DNA from: Apoderus coryli
Lineage: Eukaryota > Arthropoda > Insecta > Coleoptera > Attelabidae
Length of the DNA stretch: 64,000 nucleotides
NCBI GenBank assembly: GCA_911728435.2
Contig: OU452216.1
Coordinates: forward strand, 7,886,342-7,950,341
Direction: 5' to 3'
Under the pieces are notes generated by a model that saw only the letters and a list, made by a program, of their open reading frames with translations, made no database searches and had not been told where the DNA came from. The position numbers were made by a program, and so were the translations under genes. Positions 1-11,900 of this stretch are shown piece after piece. Position 1 is the first letter of the stretch. Every line of letters begins with the position of its first letter.

Positions 1-24
1 ATGAATTCTGGCTCCTTTCTATAC

Positions 25-62
25 AGGGTGTCCCAAATATAAGAAATGAACCATAGGACTGA
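25..62. repeat. Transposon/MITE end beginning TACAGGGTGTCCC
   Basis: The stretch starts TACAGGGTGTCCCAAATATA and continues into a short AT-rich motif. Its near inverse lies at about 58,928-58,961 (ending GGGACACCCTGTA). TACAGGGTG-type ends recur across the window, for example near 14,036, 21,703, 22,002, 22,311, 30,183, 34,566 and 63,676, so this is a common family of element ends. Confidence 0.5.
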
Positions 63-2400
63 TTCAGGCTTGTAGGGATTTAGCAAATATTATTTTTGTC
101 TCTAAAACTGTTCGACAAACAAAAATTACTTACTTTGATTTCCACACACTTCTCGACGATTCTTGCAGCTAATACGACTTCGCAGCTTCAGCAAACAGCA
201 ACATGAAGAAATTGACTATACTGTCCTAACATGGAAAACTCCAAATGGTTGAACATCCCCGCTATGAAATGCCTTACAGTAACCAGTACGACCACGCCAG
301 ATAATGCGGTGAGAAAGATAATAGTTGTAATCGTGAAGAGCGTAATCCAACCACTAATATTCTTATTATTCTATGACCATACAGCAGCGTAACCACCAAG
401 ATAGGTCTATTTGTGTACTTAAACACCACTATTCACGGATAAAATAATACATTTATAAAAAACAATCTTATGGCGTCGTGATATACTTACATGAAGAAAT
501 AGCCAAACAGCTTTTCACGAAGATAATAGCCAGAAATACAAAAATAATAACACCCACCATAGGTGTATACGGAAAGGTATCAAAATCCATTAAAACAGTC
601 GTGGATTACTCACAATTGAATCAGAAAACAATGAATATCATTTGCCGGCATTCTCAACGGACGACATATTCAAAAAAGTAAACTAAAACCTGTGCGCTTC
701 CCGAGGACGCAAGATGGGCAAGGTTGCCCGATTTATATCGATCAAATCGCGCGGATCGATATACAATCAATATTGAAAATCGTTCATATTGAGAAGAAAC
801 AATAAAACCAACATAATCCTTACATATCCATATACAAATACGTTATCATTTATACTTTGATCATGACATTTTTTTAATTCAGATCAAAATCGGTACTCTT
901 TGAGTAATCATGAATACGACATAAGTTCACACAGCTGGCAACACGTTAGTCAGGTGACCAAATACACATGCAGCATTGGTCAAACCTAATTGTAACATCA
1001 AGGGCATATTGAATTTTAGCAGGATATTTAGTTTTAATAATTCATAGTGCATCTCAATCTACTAATTCAAACCATATTCACAGATTGTGTAATGTGAAAT
1101 AATATCATTGTATGTAATCTTAAATAAATAAACAAATCTTCAGGGTATGCAACAAATAACCAGAGATATGAAGAAGGGAGAATTAGCTTCGACGAATGCG
1201 CATCCACTTTGCCGCCATTTTCGAGTCACAAACGTTAAAAATTAATACACTGTTAAACTTGGTGTGATTATGTTCTTATGTTTCATGTGAGTGTCTTTCA
1301 CTAAAACAGGGTTTGGCTGGTATTTCCTAATTTTGTGCACTTATTTTGGATATTCGGTTTTTTATTAGTGCTGTTAGTGTTTAGTTTATCGCGTAGTTTA
1401 AAGAAAAAATGATATCCGTTAATTACTGTTAAGTGTAGGTGGCATGCTGTGCTGTTAAAAGCTGTACCAAAATTATAAATTGTGCCGAATTTAATACCTA
1501 CGCAACCATACTACACATTTCATATTTATTGTATGAAAGAAATAGAAAAAATAAAACAAACCAAACACCATTAATATGAAGATTATTATTATAGATTTTT
1601 ATAGCATAAGGTATTCTGGAATTAAGGAGGGTTTTTCTTATGGGCTCTTTCCCCTCATGAATTCCAGACTAACTTTCTTATTGATAATTATAAATAAACT
1701 AAGAATATTACAAATTTCGTGTTTTCTTTTATTCTGCCGTTCTAATTTCCCTAACTTTGCCTATGCCGTGTGTATTCTGGGTAAGTAGTATTGAAAAGGG
1801 TGACAATGTTACAGAACACATAACGTAGATAGCAGTGGAAAAGAAGATACTTATGTAGATTGTTAAACAATCCTGGGTAAGTATGTTATATACTACAATA
1901 GATAAAACAAATACCGATTTTATTACGTTCATTTAATAAATAATTAATGTAGTAAAGAATGATGAATATAATATCGCATATTTCCATACCATAACATGTA
2001 CGCCTGAGCTAGAAGATGGCGGATCCCGTCATTAGAAAATTTGCGCATGTTGAGTCTCATTCTCCCCACTCTGCAAACATCTTTGAGAGACTTATGTTCG
2101 CAGAATACAGATAGTATAGACAGCTTAATGTAGTATATTTACATTGACTATATACTGTCGTGATTGCGCGGGGGTCGTGACGTCAACGGCGACCGGAGTT
2201 CTGTGGCCACTAGATTTGCGCAAATTTAGTCTATCGTTTATTGGTTTTGGGATTGGCGTTTTCGTTACGATAGTGTTGTGACCTGTTACTGAAAGAATTT
2301 TATTATTTATTTTTTTAATTGACTTGCCTATGTACTTATTGATGGCGAAATAAATATTTGATTTGATATACTTCCTCGAATAAGAGTTTAGACATTTTGG
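63..2400. other. Intergenic, no gene recognised
   Basis: No protein family is recognisable on either strand; the open frames are short and of random composition. A small GC-richer patch at about 2,155-2,230 contains a palindromic CRE-like site (TGACGTCA, 2,178-2,185). It is followed by AT-rich sequence ending in an AATAAA-type tail near 2,349-2,365, which looks like the 3' end of a retroelement. A GCCGCCATTTT motif lies near 1,211. None of these is tied to a visible exon. Confidence 0.5.
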
Positions 2401-2639
2401 TGTTTTTGAATACTATCAAAAATACATTATATTTTTTCGATGAGAACGTTTTGAAATGTATTCAACAAAAAAAAAACACATGAACAAAGTTATTAACTTT
2501 ATGTATTTAGTAAGTTGGCATATCACTGCATTATTACAAATTTATTCAAAATATCAATATACAATAGATATTATATCCTTGAATAACGAATCATTACGCT
2601 TCAATATATATACATATAGTACAAAAAAAAACCTAATAA

Positions 2640-2935
2640 TACAAAAAAGAAATCTTATATATAATAAAAAAAAACCTTATATAATACAATTCTAATACAA
2701 AAAAAAAAACAACAACTATAATACAAAAAAAAAAACAATTCTAATACAAAAAAAAAAACAACAACTATAAACAAAATAAAAAAACAATTCTAATACAAAA
2801 AAAAAAACAACTATAATACAAAATAAAAAAACAATTCTAATACAAAAAAAAAAAACAACTATAATACAAAATAAAAAAACAATTCTAATACAAAAAAAAA
2901 AAAGAACTATAATACAAAAAAAAAACCTATTAAAT
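2640..2935. repeat. Tandem A-rich repeat (AATACAAAAAAAAAAC-type units)
   Basis: About ten imperfect units alternate A-runs of 8-12 with CAATTCTAATAC or CAACTATAATAC. On the minus strand each unit reads as a T-run followed by GTATTATAG, a strong pseudo-3' splice site. A shorter homologous block occurs at about 16,958-17,010. It lies just 3' (minus strand) of the exon at 2,941-2,977. Confidence 0.8.
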
Positions 2936-2940
2936 AACTA

Positions 2941-2977
2941 TCATCTACTTCCATGCTGCCCGTGCTGCTTGATGGAC
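2941..2977 (-). CDS. Terminal exon T2 of an AT-hook-cluster transcript (putative)
   Basis: On the minus strand a 3' splice site (TTGTTTTATAG) precedes a short exon. Entered with one base to complete a codon, it reads SIKQHGQHGSR and then TGA. This matches the outgoing phase (two leftover bases) of the MVPLDGGRGV exon at 3,983-4,042, so those two exons could form the 3' end of one transcript with a His/Gln/Ser-rich tail. Entered in phase 1 it instead reads PSSSTGSMEVDDSYLIG, so the frame is not certain. No homologue is recognised. Confidence 0.35.
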
Positions 2978-3429
2978 CTATAAAACAACAAATCTATATT
3001 AAAATCAGTTGTAATAGTTAATATGTTCAATTTTTTTGTTTAAATAAATTTTCGAGCATTATTTATACAGGGCGTACCGAGAGAAAAGAAGTCGAGTGAT
3101 ACATCATTTTAAAGCATTTTTTATCTGTTTTACAGCGATAGGTCACTTTTAATATATGCATCATAATTATCGAGAAAATTGCATTTAAAATTCCACCAGT
3201 TGGATAGTCTTATAAGAATATATTTGGTAATTGAGTGCTTTAACACAGTGATAGAGCGTGCGCTTCGCATGCGTGACAGTGCTTGAGGAAACAACAAGAA
3301 TTGTTTTAGAGAAGTTTATTACAAATGGAAATCTGCTGTAAGATTTGCGTTATATTTTGTGATAATGAGGTAAAACCTGTAAACGAATGGTAGTATGGTT
3401 TTATGGTTAATACATTAATAGGGCATTTT

Positions 3430-3552
3430 TATTAGAAGAATTTAATGGACGTAACAATAATTTTCTAGCTTCATATGTTTTCGAGATATTTACATAAAGT
3501 TTGCATTTTTAAAAAATACAAACTTTATTTAAATATCTCGAAAACAAACTGA
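3430..3552. repeat. Palindromic MITE fragment (AATTTAATGGACG... family)
   Basis: This is a foldback with arms around a T/A-rich centre. The complete version of the same palindrome is at 8,527-8,692, and half copies precede the E exons at about 10,880 and 15,770. Confidence 0.75.
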
Positions 3553-3595
3553 TTAGTTGAATGATGAATATAAAATTATTAAATCATATAACTAC

Positions 3596-3703
3596 CTGTA
3601 GTTGAAGATCCACTCCTGTTCCTGGTGAAGTGGATCCGGGCGGGTGAGGAGGAATTTTGCACCCCCCTCGCACCTCCTCTTCGCCCTTTTAAGATCCACT
3701 TAC
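3596..3703 (-). CDS. Cassette exon E1 of the AT-hook cluster
   Basis: A 108-nt minus-strand exon candidate lies between a polypyrimidine 3' splice site (TTTTTCTTGTTTTCAG) and ACTACAG|GTAGTT. Read in phase 1 it is open throughout and Arg/Gly/Ser-rich, with KGRRGGARG near the start and RSGSS near the end. Nearly identical exons occur at 11,009-11,116 and 15,928-16,035. A hammerhead ribozyme (3,806-3,855) lies 103 nt upstream. The acceptor is followed directly by GTAAGT, so the junction also looks like a 5' splice site. No known domain is seen. Confidence 0.45.
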
Positions 3704-3805
3704 CTGAAAACAAGAAAAAGGAAATACAGGATAGTGAAAATAACACAATAAAAGTGTACTTGGAACATGGTAAAATATAAAAAATATCTTTATATAAATG
3801 TTCAA

Positions 3806-3855
3806 ATTAGTGAAACATGTTTCGGAACTACAGTTCCATCTTCAGTGGCACTAAT
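3806..3855 (-). ncRNA. Hammerhead ribozyme, E1 copy
   Basis: The minus strand has the conserved core CTGAAGA (CUGANGA), a perfect 5-bp stem II (GGAAC/GTTCC, loop TGTA), GAAA, a palindromic minimal stem III (ACATGT) and a GTT cleavage triplet. Stem I is ATTAGTG/CACTAAT, seven perfect pairs with a two-base CC bulge next to the core. Minimal type I hammerheads of this form are known from Penelope-like and related retroelements. Activity is predicted, not shown. Confidence 0.85.
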
Positions 3856-3982
3856 ACCTAGTCACTTACGTTGAAAATTGTATAAATTAATTCATGGTTT
3901 AATTTTTGCCGTATACATGGATTAAATTCAATTATTTGCATTGTTATCGGGTTTTATTTGAATTTACTGTTATTATCCTTAC

Positions 3983-4042
3983 CTTAACACGCCTCTGCCA
4001 CCATCCAAAGGAACCATCTTAGTTTTCTTATACCTTGGGAGT
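3983..4042 (-). CDS. Cassette exon M1 of the AT-hook cluster (MVPLDGGRGV exon)
   Basis: A 60-nt minus-strand exon runs from a TTTATTTTTCAG acceptor to an AAG|GTAAGG donor. One frame reads LPRYKKTKMVPLDGGRGVL. Its paralogue at 12,686-12,753 differs at eight of eleven codons from the ATG onward, and seven of those differences are synonymous. That is strong evidence that this frame is or was coding. It enters and leaves in phase 2, so it joins the exon at 2,941-2,977 in frame but not the phase-1 A/B/E exons. Confidence 0.5.
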
Positions 4043-4436
4043 CTGAAAAATAAATATCAAAATCACGTTATTCAAATGATACAACAAATAGAAATAAGGG
4101 ATGGAATGATATAGGTACCTAAATTTAACCGTTATCGAGAATTTTACGAATGAATATAACAAAATCAATATTATTATTACAAATTAAGAAAGTTCCTATT
4201 AACATAGTTCCGCAAACGCATTGTAACCGAGATCAAAATTATCGTGTTAATTTCGATACTGTTTCATGTTGGGTGCCATGTGTGACAGTGTTTGAGGAAA
4301 AAGCAAGAATTAATTTTTCAAAAGATTATATTTTTCAAAAGTTAATGTTCTTATTTAGTCCTTTGGCCTAGGACAGTCGTTTGGGAGTTAAATTAAGAAG
4401 GGCAATAATACAACATACAATTAACAAGTTACTCAC

Positions 4437-4543
4437 ATGCACTGGTGATATATTTACACTGCCTGAATGGTTCCGGATCTGGGCGAGTGAGGAGGAATTT
4501 ACAACCCCCTCTCACCTCCTCTTCGCCCTATGATCCATTTATC
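4437..4543 (-). pseudogene. Degenerate E-type exon (E2)
   Basis: The 3' splice site is the same as in the intact E exons (CTTGTTTTCAG). The exon begins DKWIIGRRGGERGL and then meets TAA; other frames also stop early. It may be a broken cassette or a terminal exon ending at that stop. The downstream end (CACCAGTGCAT|GTGAGT) differs from the intact E exons. Confidence 0.4.
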
Positions 4544-4645
4544 CTGAAAACAAGAAAAAGGAAATACAGGATAATGAAAATAACGCACTAAAAGTGTATT
4601 TAAAACATGGTAAAATATAAAAAATATCTTTATATAAATGTTCAA

Positions 4646-4695
4646 ATTAGCGAAACATGTTTCGGAACTACAGTTCCATCTTCAGTGGCACTAAT
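4646..4695 (-). ncRNA. Hammerhead ribozyme, E2 copy
   Basis: Same architecture as 3,806-3,855, with one G-U wobble in stem I (ATTAGTG against CGCTAAT). It ends 103 nt upstream of the E2 acceptor. Confidence 0.85.
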
Positions 4696-5130
4696 ACCTA
4701 GTCACTTACGTTGAAAATGGTATAAATTAATTAATGGTTTAAATTTTGGAGGAAAATAAGAACATAATAAAATAAAATCAAATACAGTTCTTTGCATTTT
4801 TGTTTTAAATACGGCCCTGAATTTTTTATTTTTTAAATTTAAAGCCATTTTTTTTTAATTTTTTTTTTTGAAAAATTTTTTTTTTATTTTTTTGAAAATT
4901 TTTTTTTTCAATTTTTTTTAAAATTTTTTTTTTTAATTTTTTTGTTGAAATTTTTTTTTGAAAATTTTTTTTTTTTATTTTTTTCTTGAGGAAAAAGCAA
5001 GAATTAATTTTTCAAAAGATTATATTTTTCAAAAGTTAATGTTCTTATTTAGTCCTTTGGCCTAGGACAGTCGTTTGGGAGTTAAATTAAGAAGGGCAAT
5101 AATACAACATACAATTAACAAGTTACTCAC

Positions 5131-5237
5131 ATGCACTGGTGATATATTTACACTGCCTGAATGGTTCCGGATCTGGGCGAGTGAGGAGGAATTTACAACC
5201 CCCTCTCACCTCCTCTTCGCCCTATGATCCATTTATC
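5131..5237 (-). pseudogene. Degenerate E-type exon (E3)
   Basis: Second copy of the tandem unit, identical in layout to E2 at 4,437-4,543, with the same early stop after RRGGERGL. Confidence 0.4.
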
Positions 5238-5339
5238 CTGAAAACAAGAAAAAGGAAATACAGGATAATGAAAATAACGCACTAAAAGTGTATTTAAAAC
5301 ATGGTAAAATATAAAAAATATCTTTATATAAATGTTCAA

Positions 5340-5389
5340 ATTAGCGAAACATGTTTCGGAACTACAGTTCCATCTTCAGTGGCACTAAT
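5340..5389 (-). ncRNA. Hammerhead ribozyme, E3 copy
   Basis: Identical to the 4,646-4,695 ribozyme. The CUGAAGA core, GGAAC/GUUCC stem II, GAAA and GUU triplet are all intact. Confidence 0.85.
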
Positions 5390-5944
5390 ACCTAGTCACT
5401 TACGTTGAAAATGGTATAAATTAATTAATGGTTTAAATTTTGGAGGAAAATAAGAACATAATAAAATAAAATCAAATACAGTTCTTTGCATTTTTGTTTT
5501 AAATACGGCCCTGAATTTTTTATTTTTTAAATTTAAAGCCATTTTTTTTTAATTTTTTTTTTTGAAAAATTTTTTTTTTATTTTTTGGAAAATTTTTTTT
5601 TTCAATTTTTTTTAAAATTTTTTTTTTTAATTTTTTTGTTGAAATTTTTTTTTGAAAATTTTTTTTTTTTATTTTTTTCTTGAGGAAAAAGCAAGAATTA
5701 ATTTTTCAAAAGATTATATTTTTCAAAAGTTAATGTTCTTATTTAGTCCTTTGGCCTAGGACAGTCGTTTGGGAGTTAAATTAAGAAGGGCAATAATACA
5801 ACATACAATTAACAAGTTACTCACATGCACTGGTGATATATTTACACTGCCTGAATGGTTCCGGATTCGGATTCTTCTGTTCATCTTAATTGTTTTATTT
5901 TAAAAATAATATAAGTAGGTATAATAAAAAATAAAAAATAAAAT

Positions 5945-5973
5945 TCATTCGGCCGCATCACAGTCATTGTCCC
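5945..5973 (-). CDS. Terminal exon T with acidic tail
   Basis: The 3' splice site TTTTGTTTTTCAG is followed by two bases finishing a codon, then DNDCDAAE and TGA. The incoming phase matches the preceding B1 exon, giving an Arg at the junction. Short acidic C-termini are typical of HMGA proteins. An AAAATAAAAC poly(A)-like signal lies downstream. Confidence 0.45.
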
Positions 5974-8900
5974 CTGAAAAACAAAACATAAATAATATCA
6001 TTGAATGTCAAGCATTTTGGTGTCCGACATAATCAGATTCAGTTGTAATTTTGGTTTCATTAGTTAGGGTTGGTTATCCCTCTCTTAAAACAATCTTCTC
6101 TGTGCGACCAATGACAATGAAGGATTTGAAACAGAATGTGTTTTGCGGCATCTAGCAAAACTATTTGCTTGAGCAAAGTTAACACAAAATACGATTTTTT
6201 CAACATGAATCGAATTATGAAAGTTTCTTGAGAAATAACCTAAACAGGGCCGGGGTAGGTGGTCTATTAAAAATAACTGGATGATGGGTAAATTGCCTAA
6301 CATGCAGAGGCCAATAAAAAAAATAGCCTAACAGAATTATATTCAATACTGTATTAGATGTAGGTTATTTACGTAATATTATGTACTTTGAACATTTTTG
6401 GCTTTTAACTTACTCTTGTTTTTCCTTGGACGCCCCGGGGGCCTCCTCGGCGTTTTTCTTATCATTTTTTTCTTTTTAGGCCGCCCCGGGGGCCTGTGTG
6501 CCATAACTTCTGAAATAAATATAACATATTATATAATTAATTATGATTTACTTAATACTTTAACAATTTGATAGAGGATGATGCATTTAAAAATCATACA
6601 GAAGTAGGTAACGTATGAATTTAATAGATACTTGTAAGTTACCTATAGCGTTAGAAATATGCATAATACAATGCTATTATTACCATTCTCCAGACTAACG
6701 AAGGGTCAGAAAAACCTTAAATATACAAGGTTTTTCAAAAAAGCTGGCTCGTTTCGAAAATATTTCAAACAAATCGTCCTGAGGCAGTCATCTTTAACAC
6801 CCTGTATTTTTGTAAATAAGGACTTTTCGACAACTTACAATTTTCGGCCAGCTTTTTTTGAAATACCTTGTATAGGCATTAAATGTTTTAACAAAATTGT
6901 AAGAGTGAGAAAATAATGAGTTTTAGGTCTTTTGTAAAACAAACTAATGTATTTTAAGCCAACGTTTCGACAATCTTTATTGTCATCCTCAGGGCACAAA
7001 TCATTGTTTCTTTTTGTCGGTAAGAATTTTTGATATAAACGAGACACGCACAAATAGAACATGTATGTATACTTATGTATAAATAAAATAACATAAAAGT
7101 ATAACAACAATACAATTAGTCGTCTAATCTGGATGGTATTTTATTTAGTGTGTTGTTATACTTTTATGTTATTTTATTTATACATAAGTCGTAATGGATT
7201 ATTTCAGACAATAATTGTGATTTATTTAAAATATTAAATTTTTATTTTTATTTACGTAATATTATGTACTTTGAACATTTTTACCTTTTAACTTATTGTT
7301 CTTCACTTTTTTCGGGCGGCCCCTTTTTCTTGGTATTTTAACCCGCATTGATCGGTTTAAACGGGGCCGCCCCCGTCCCCGACAAACCACCGTGGTCATC
7401 GAACTCCTCCTTGGTTTTTCTGAAAGAAATATAACATATTATATTCATTATGATTTATTTAATACTTTAAGAATTTGATAGATACTTGTAAGTTACCTAT
7501 AGCGTTAGAAATATGCATAATACAATGCTATTATTATTACCATTCTCTAAACTAACGAAGAGTCAGAAAAACCCTAAATGTACAAGGTTTTTCAAAAAAG
7601 CTGGTTCGTTTCAAAAATATTTCAAACAAATCGTCCTGAGGCAGTCATCTTTAACACCCTGTATCTTTGTAACTTACAATTTAGGTTCGCTCACAAATTT
7701 TGACCAGCTTTTTTTGAAACACCTTGTATAGGCATTATAAATGTTTTAACAAAATTAAGCGGCAGTTTCACATAGCAGTTGACTGCTACAGCGATTCAAT
7801 TTTGTAGTGGGGACTAAGCAACTGCGATAAGATTTACTGCGACGTCCTGTTTGACAAGATTTGATAAATACATTTCTTTAAAATGGCGCCAAATAAAAAA
7901 ACACTGCTTAGTTTTGCAATACTTTGTTTGTTATTGAAGAAAAAGCTAGTCTCAAAATACATAACACACACAATATGGGTCTCAAAACGAAAAAGTACTG
8001 GGTAAAAATGCCATTATTAAATAGACCACGTTTCAACATCGAAAATAATTCATTAACGGAGTTATTAACTGTAAATGAGGATTTTCAAAATTTTACCATT
8101 TTTTTTTTCTAGGTCTTCAGTTAATTCCATATTTTCTGTAATTTTTAACAGTGCAGCTTTTCTTTTTATAATCCAATGACTTAATGTTCCATAAATATTA
8201 ATTTTCTTCAGGCTGTTTGATCAGACTCCAAATATAGGTATAAGGCATTCATGATTGTGCACTTATTTCTTAATCGATTTGAAAAATTCTTTTTGGATCA
8301 AAGAGAGAACACTTTAACAGAGGCTTATATAGGAATAAAAAAATTCTTAGCAATTTATATTAACTTCAAAATAAATTTTTAAGAAATTTTATTTTTATTC
8401 CTATATAAACCTCTGTTAAAGTGTTCTCTCTATGATCCAAAAAGAATTTTTCAAATCGATTAAGAAATAAGTGCACAATCATGAATGCCTTATACCTATA
8501 TTTGGAGTGTGATCAAACAGCCCTAATAGAAGAATTTAATGGACGTAAAAACAATTTTCTAGCTTCATATGTTGTCGAGATATTTACATAAAGTTTGTAT
8601 TTTTTAAAAATGCAAACTTTATGTAAATATTTCGACAACATATGAAGCTAGAAAATTATTTTTACGTCCATTAAATTTTTCTATTAAAAATGCCATAATA
8701 AATTATTTTTAAATCTTGTCGGAAACAAATTATTATTCTTCTAATTTAGGATGGATTATTTGAATGATGAATATAAAATTAACTACCTGTAGTTGCAGAT
8801 CCACTAGGTCCTGGTGACGTGGATCCGGGCCGGTGAGGAGGAATTTACGCCCCCCTCTCACCTCCTCTTGGCCCTTTAATCTCCTTACTTACCTGAAAAC

Positions 8901-11900
8901 AAGAAAAAGGAAATACAGGATAGTGAAAATAAACGTATGTAACTATGTAACATGAAATTACCTATTTCGGAACTACAGTTCCATCTTCAGTGACACTAAT
9001 ACATAGTCACCTACGTTGACAATTGTATAAATTAATTTATGATTTAAATTTTGGAGAAAATAATAACACAATAAAATAAAATCAAATACAGTTCTTTGCA
9101 TTTTTGTTTTAAATACGGCCCTGAATTTTTTATTTTTTAAATTTAAAGCCATTTTCAATTCAAAAATGGTGTACTTAAATAAGTTTTCAGTATTTTTATC
9201 CGTTATTTAAACTGCTTCAAGAAAAATAGTTGACTGAATCCAGAGAAGTAGATTTAGCAAAAACATACTTTCGTTGTTATTTATTATTATTTACCAATTT
9301 ATTTCTGTCTCAGTACAAGATTTAATTCTGTACGAAGTTTTTTTAACCCTGCAGCACTCGAACTATGAGCATTTCTCTCACGCTTCGCCTACAATCGCAA
9401 GATTTCACGACATAGACACTGGATGAGCCTACCTCGCTCTCTAGCTGACTTTGTGTTCACGTTGCGCCCCCTGATTAGTTAAATTCAAAATTTTTTTTCA
9501 ATTTTTTTTTGATTTTTTTCTAAAATTTTTTTTTTTAATAAGAAACATTTTTTTTCCTTGAAATTTTTTTTCTTGATTTTTTTTTTCATTTTTTTTATAA
9601 CCCTCAATGACTTTTTTCATAGATAAAACTACCACACAACGACTGGGAAATCCCGCAGGGATTTCTTGTTTGCAATATTATAAGATACGATGACACGCGA
9701 TCGGGTATTCGAATGTTCATAATACTGGCTCTTGCACAAAATTTTGTTGTCAGATCTCATGTTTTCGCCATATTTTCAACTGTTTTTACAATTTTGTTTG
9801 AAATCAAGAAATCGTCTTCTATCAAACAGAATGATGACAACTGTGTCATTTAGTAATTTTTCTTTCAAAATGTTACACCATGATCATTATACCAAGGTAA
9901 GGCCAATGGCTTTAACAATGATAAATACACGTTCACGAAACTTCAGCTTCACATATTCAGTGCCATACCGTTCAAGTTTGGTCTCAATTCCGAGTCAATT
10001 AAGCTAGTATTGACAAGACGGTTGGATTTCAACATGAATCGAATTATGGAAGTTTCTTGAGAAATAACCTAAACAGGCCCGGGGTAGGTGGTTTATTAAA
10101 AATAACTGGATGATGGGTAAATTGCCTAACATGCAGAGGCCAATAAAAAAAATAGCCTAACAAAATTATATTCAATACTGTATTAGATGTAGGTTATTTA
10201 CGTAATATTATGTACTTTGAACATTTTTGGCTTTTAACTTACTTGTCTTCCTCGGACGACCCCTCGGCCTCCTCGGCGTTTTAGGCCCCGGCGGCCTGTA
10301 CGCCATAACTTCTGAAATAAATATAACATATTATATAATGAATTATGATTTACTTAATACTTTAACAATTTGATAGAGGATGATGCATTTAAAAATCATA
10401 CAGAAGTAACGTATGAATTTAATAGATACTTGTAAGTTACCTATAGCGTTAGAAATATGCATAATACAATGCTATTATTACCTATAGGTACATATAGGAA
10501 ATTATTTGTTTTTTTCCTGATTTTCATTTAAATTTAAAATAATCGAAAACACAACACGTAAACGAAGATATACTTTTTGATTTACTGGGTGTATCGTTAG
10601 TTCATTTATTTATTATACATTGTCAAACCTATGTAGAGTACCTAGGTAGTAGGTTTTTTAAAAACATTTTTTCGTCGTTACTCACAATTATTTATTATTA
10701 TTCGACAATTTATTTCTGTCTCGGTACAACATTTTATTCTGTACGAGGTTTTTTAAATTTTGTTGAAATTGTTGAACATGAAAATGAACAAAATACAGTC
10801 AAATAATGATTATGTATTTGCAATTTTATAGGATACGATGACACGCGATCGGGTATTCGAATGTTCATAATACTGGCTCTCGAATCTCGAAAACAAATGA
10901 ACCTAGAGAATTATTTTTATATCTTGTCGGAAACAAATTATTATTCTTCTAATTTAGGATTGATTAGTTATAAATTATAAATTAAAAATTATTAAATCAT
11001 ATAACTACCTGTAGTTGAAGATCCACTCCTGGTCCTGGTGAAGTGGATCCGGGCGAGTGAGGAGGAATTTTGCACCCCCCTCGCACCTCCTCTTCGCCCT
11101 TTTAAGATCCACTTACCTGAAAACAAGAAAAAGGAAATACAGGATAGTGAAAATAACACAATAAAAGTGTACTTAGAACATGGTAAAATATAAAAAATAT
11201 CTTTATATAAATGTTCAAATTAGTGAAACATGTTTCGGAACTACAGTTCCATCTTCAGTGGCACTAATACCTAGTCACTTACGTTGAAAATTGTATAAAT
11301 TAATTTATGGTTTAATTTTTGCCGTATACATGGATTTTAGAAACATGAACACTAGAATATACAAAAGAAAAAATAATTAATTTTTAAGTTTTCTAAATTT
11401 TATCAATTGATTTCATTTATTGTTTTTATATTATTGAATATTTTTCACAAAATGCTAAGTGGTTTTGTTAGCATTGTATAACTGCTTGACTCTGATTTTT
11501 CTTTTGTATATTTTTAGTATTCACGTTTCGAAAATCCATGTATACGGCTTAGACACTAGGTAAGATTTTAGTATAGCTTATTAATGCCACTGATGATGGA
11601 ACAGTGAGTTCCGAAACATGTTTGGCTAACAGAACATCAATATAAAACATTTTCTAGAGTAGACGTCTTTGTTTTGTAAATACATCCCGCTCCTCGTCGT
11701 AATGGATTATTTCAGAAAATAATTGTGATTTATTTAAAATATTAAATTTTTATTTTTATTTACGTAATATTATGTACTTTAAACATTTTTACCTTTTAAC
11801 TTAATGGCTTTCACTTTTTTCGGGCGGCCCCTTTTTCTTTGTGTTTTAACCCGCATTGATTGATTTAAACGGGGCCGCCCCCGTCCCCGACAAACCACCG

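Larger units (their letters stand above)
4292..5866. repeat. Tandem duplication, 694-bp period
   Basis: The unit beginning TTGAGGAAAAAGCAAG recurs at 4,292, 4,986 and 5,680, giving two full units and a partial third. Each full unit contains a degenerate E exon, a hammerhead ribozyme and a T-rich tract (about 4,845-4,985 and 5,545-5,680). The units are nearly identical, so the duplication is recent. Confidence 0.9.
11219..11626. mobile_element. Foldback element ending in outward-facing hammerhead ribozymes
   Basis: The left end is a minus-strand hammerhead and the right end (11,586-11,626) a plus-strand hammerhead. Inside is an inner inverted repeat with arms of about 50 bp (11,322-11,373 and 11,497-11,548, starting GCCGTATACATGGATTTT). 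A near-identical element is at 16,138-16,544. It has no coding capacity. Confidence 0.7.

Noticed and set aside
4845..4985. Regularly spaced T-runs with GAAA interruptions, considered as a CRISPR-like or phased bent-DNA array
   Set aside because: No fixed repeat/spacer structure; a low-complexity tract duplicated with the 694-bp unit.
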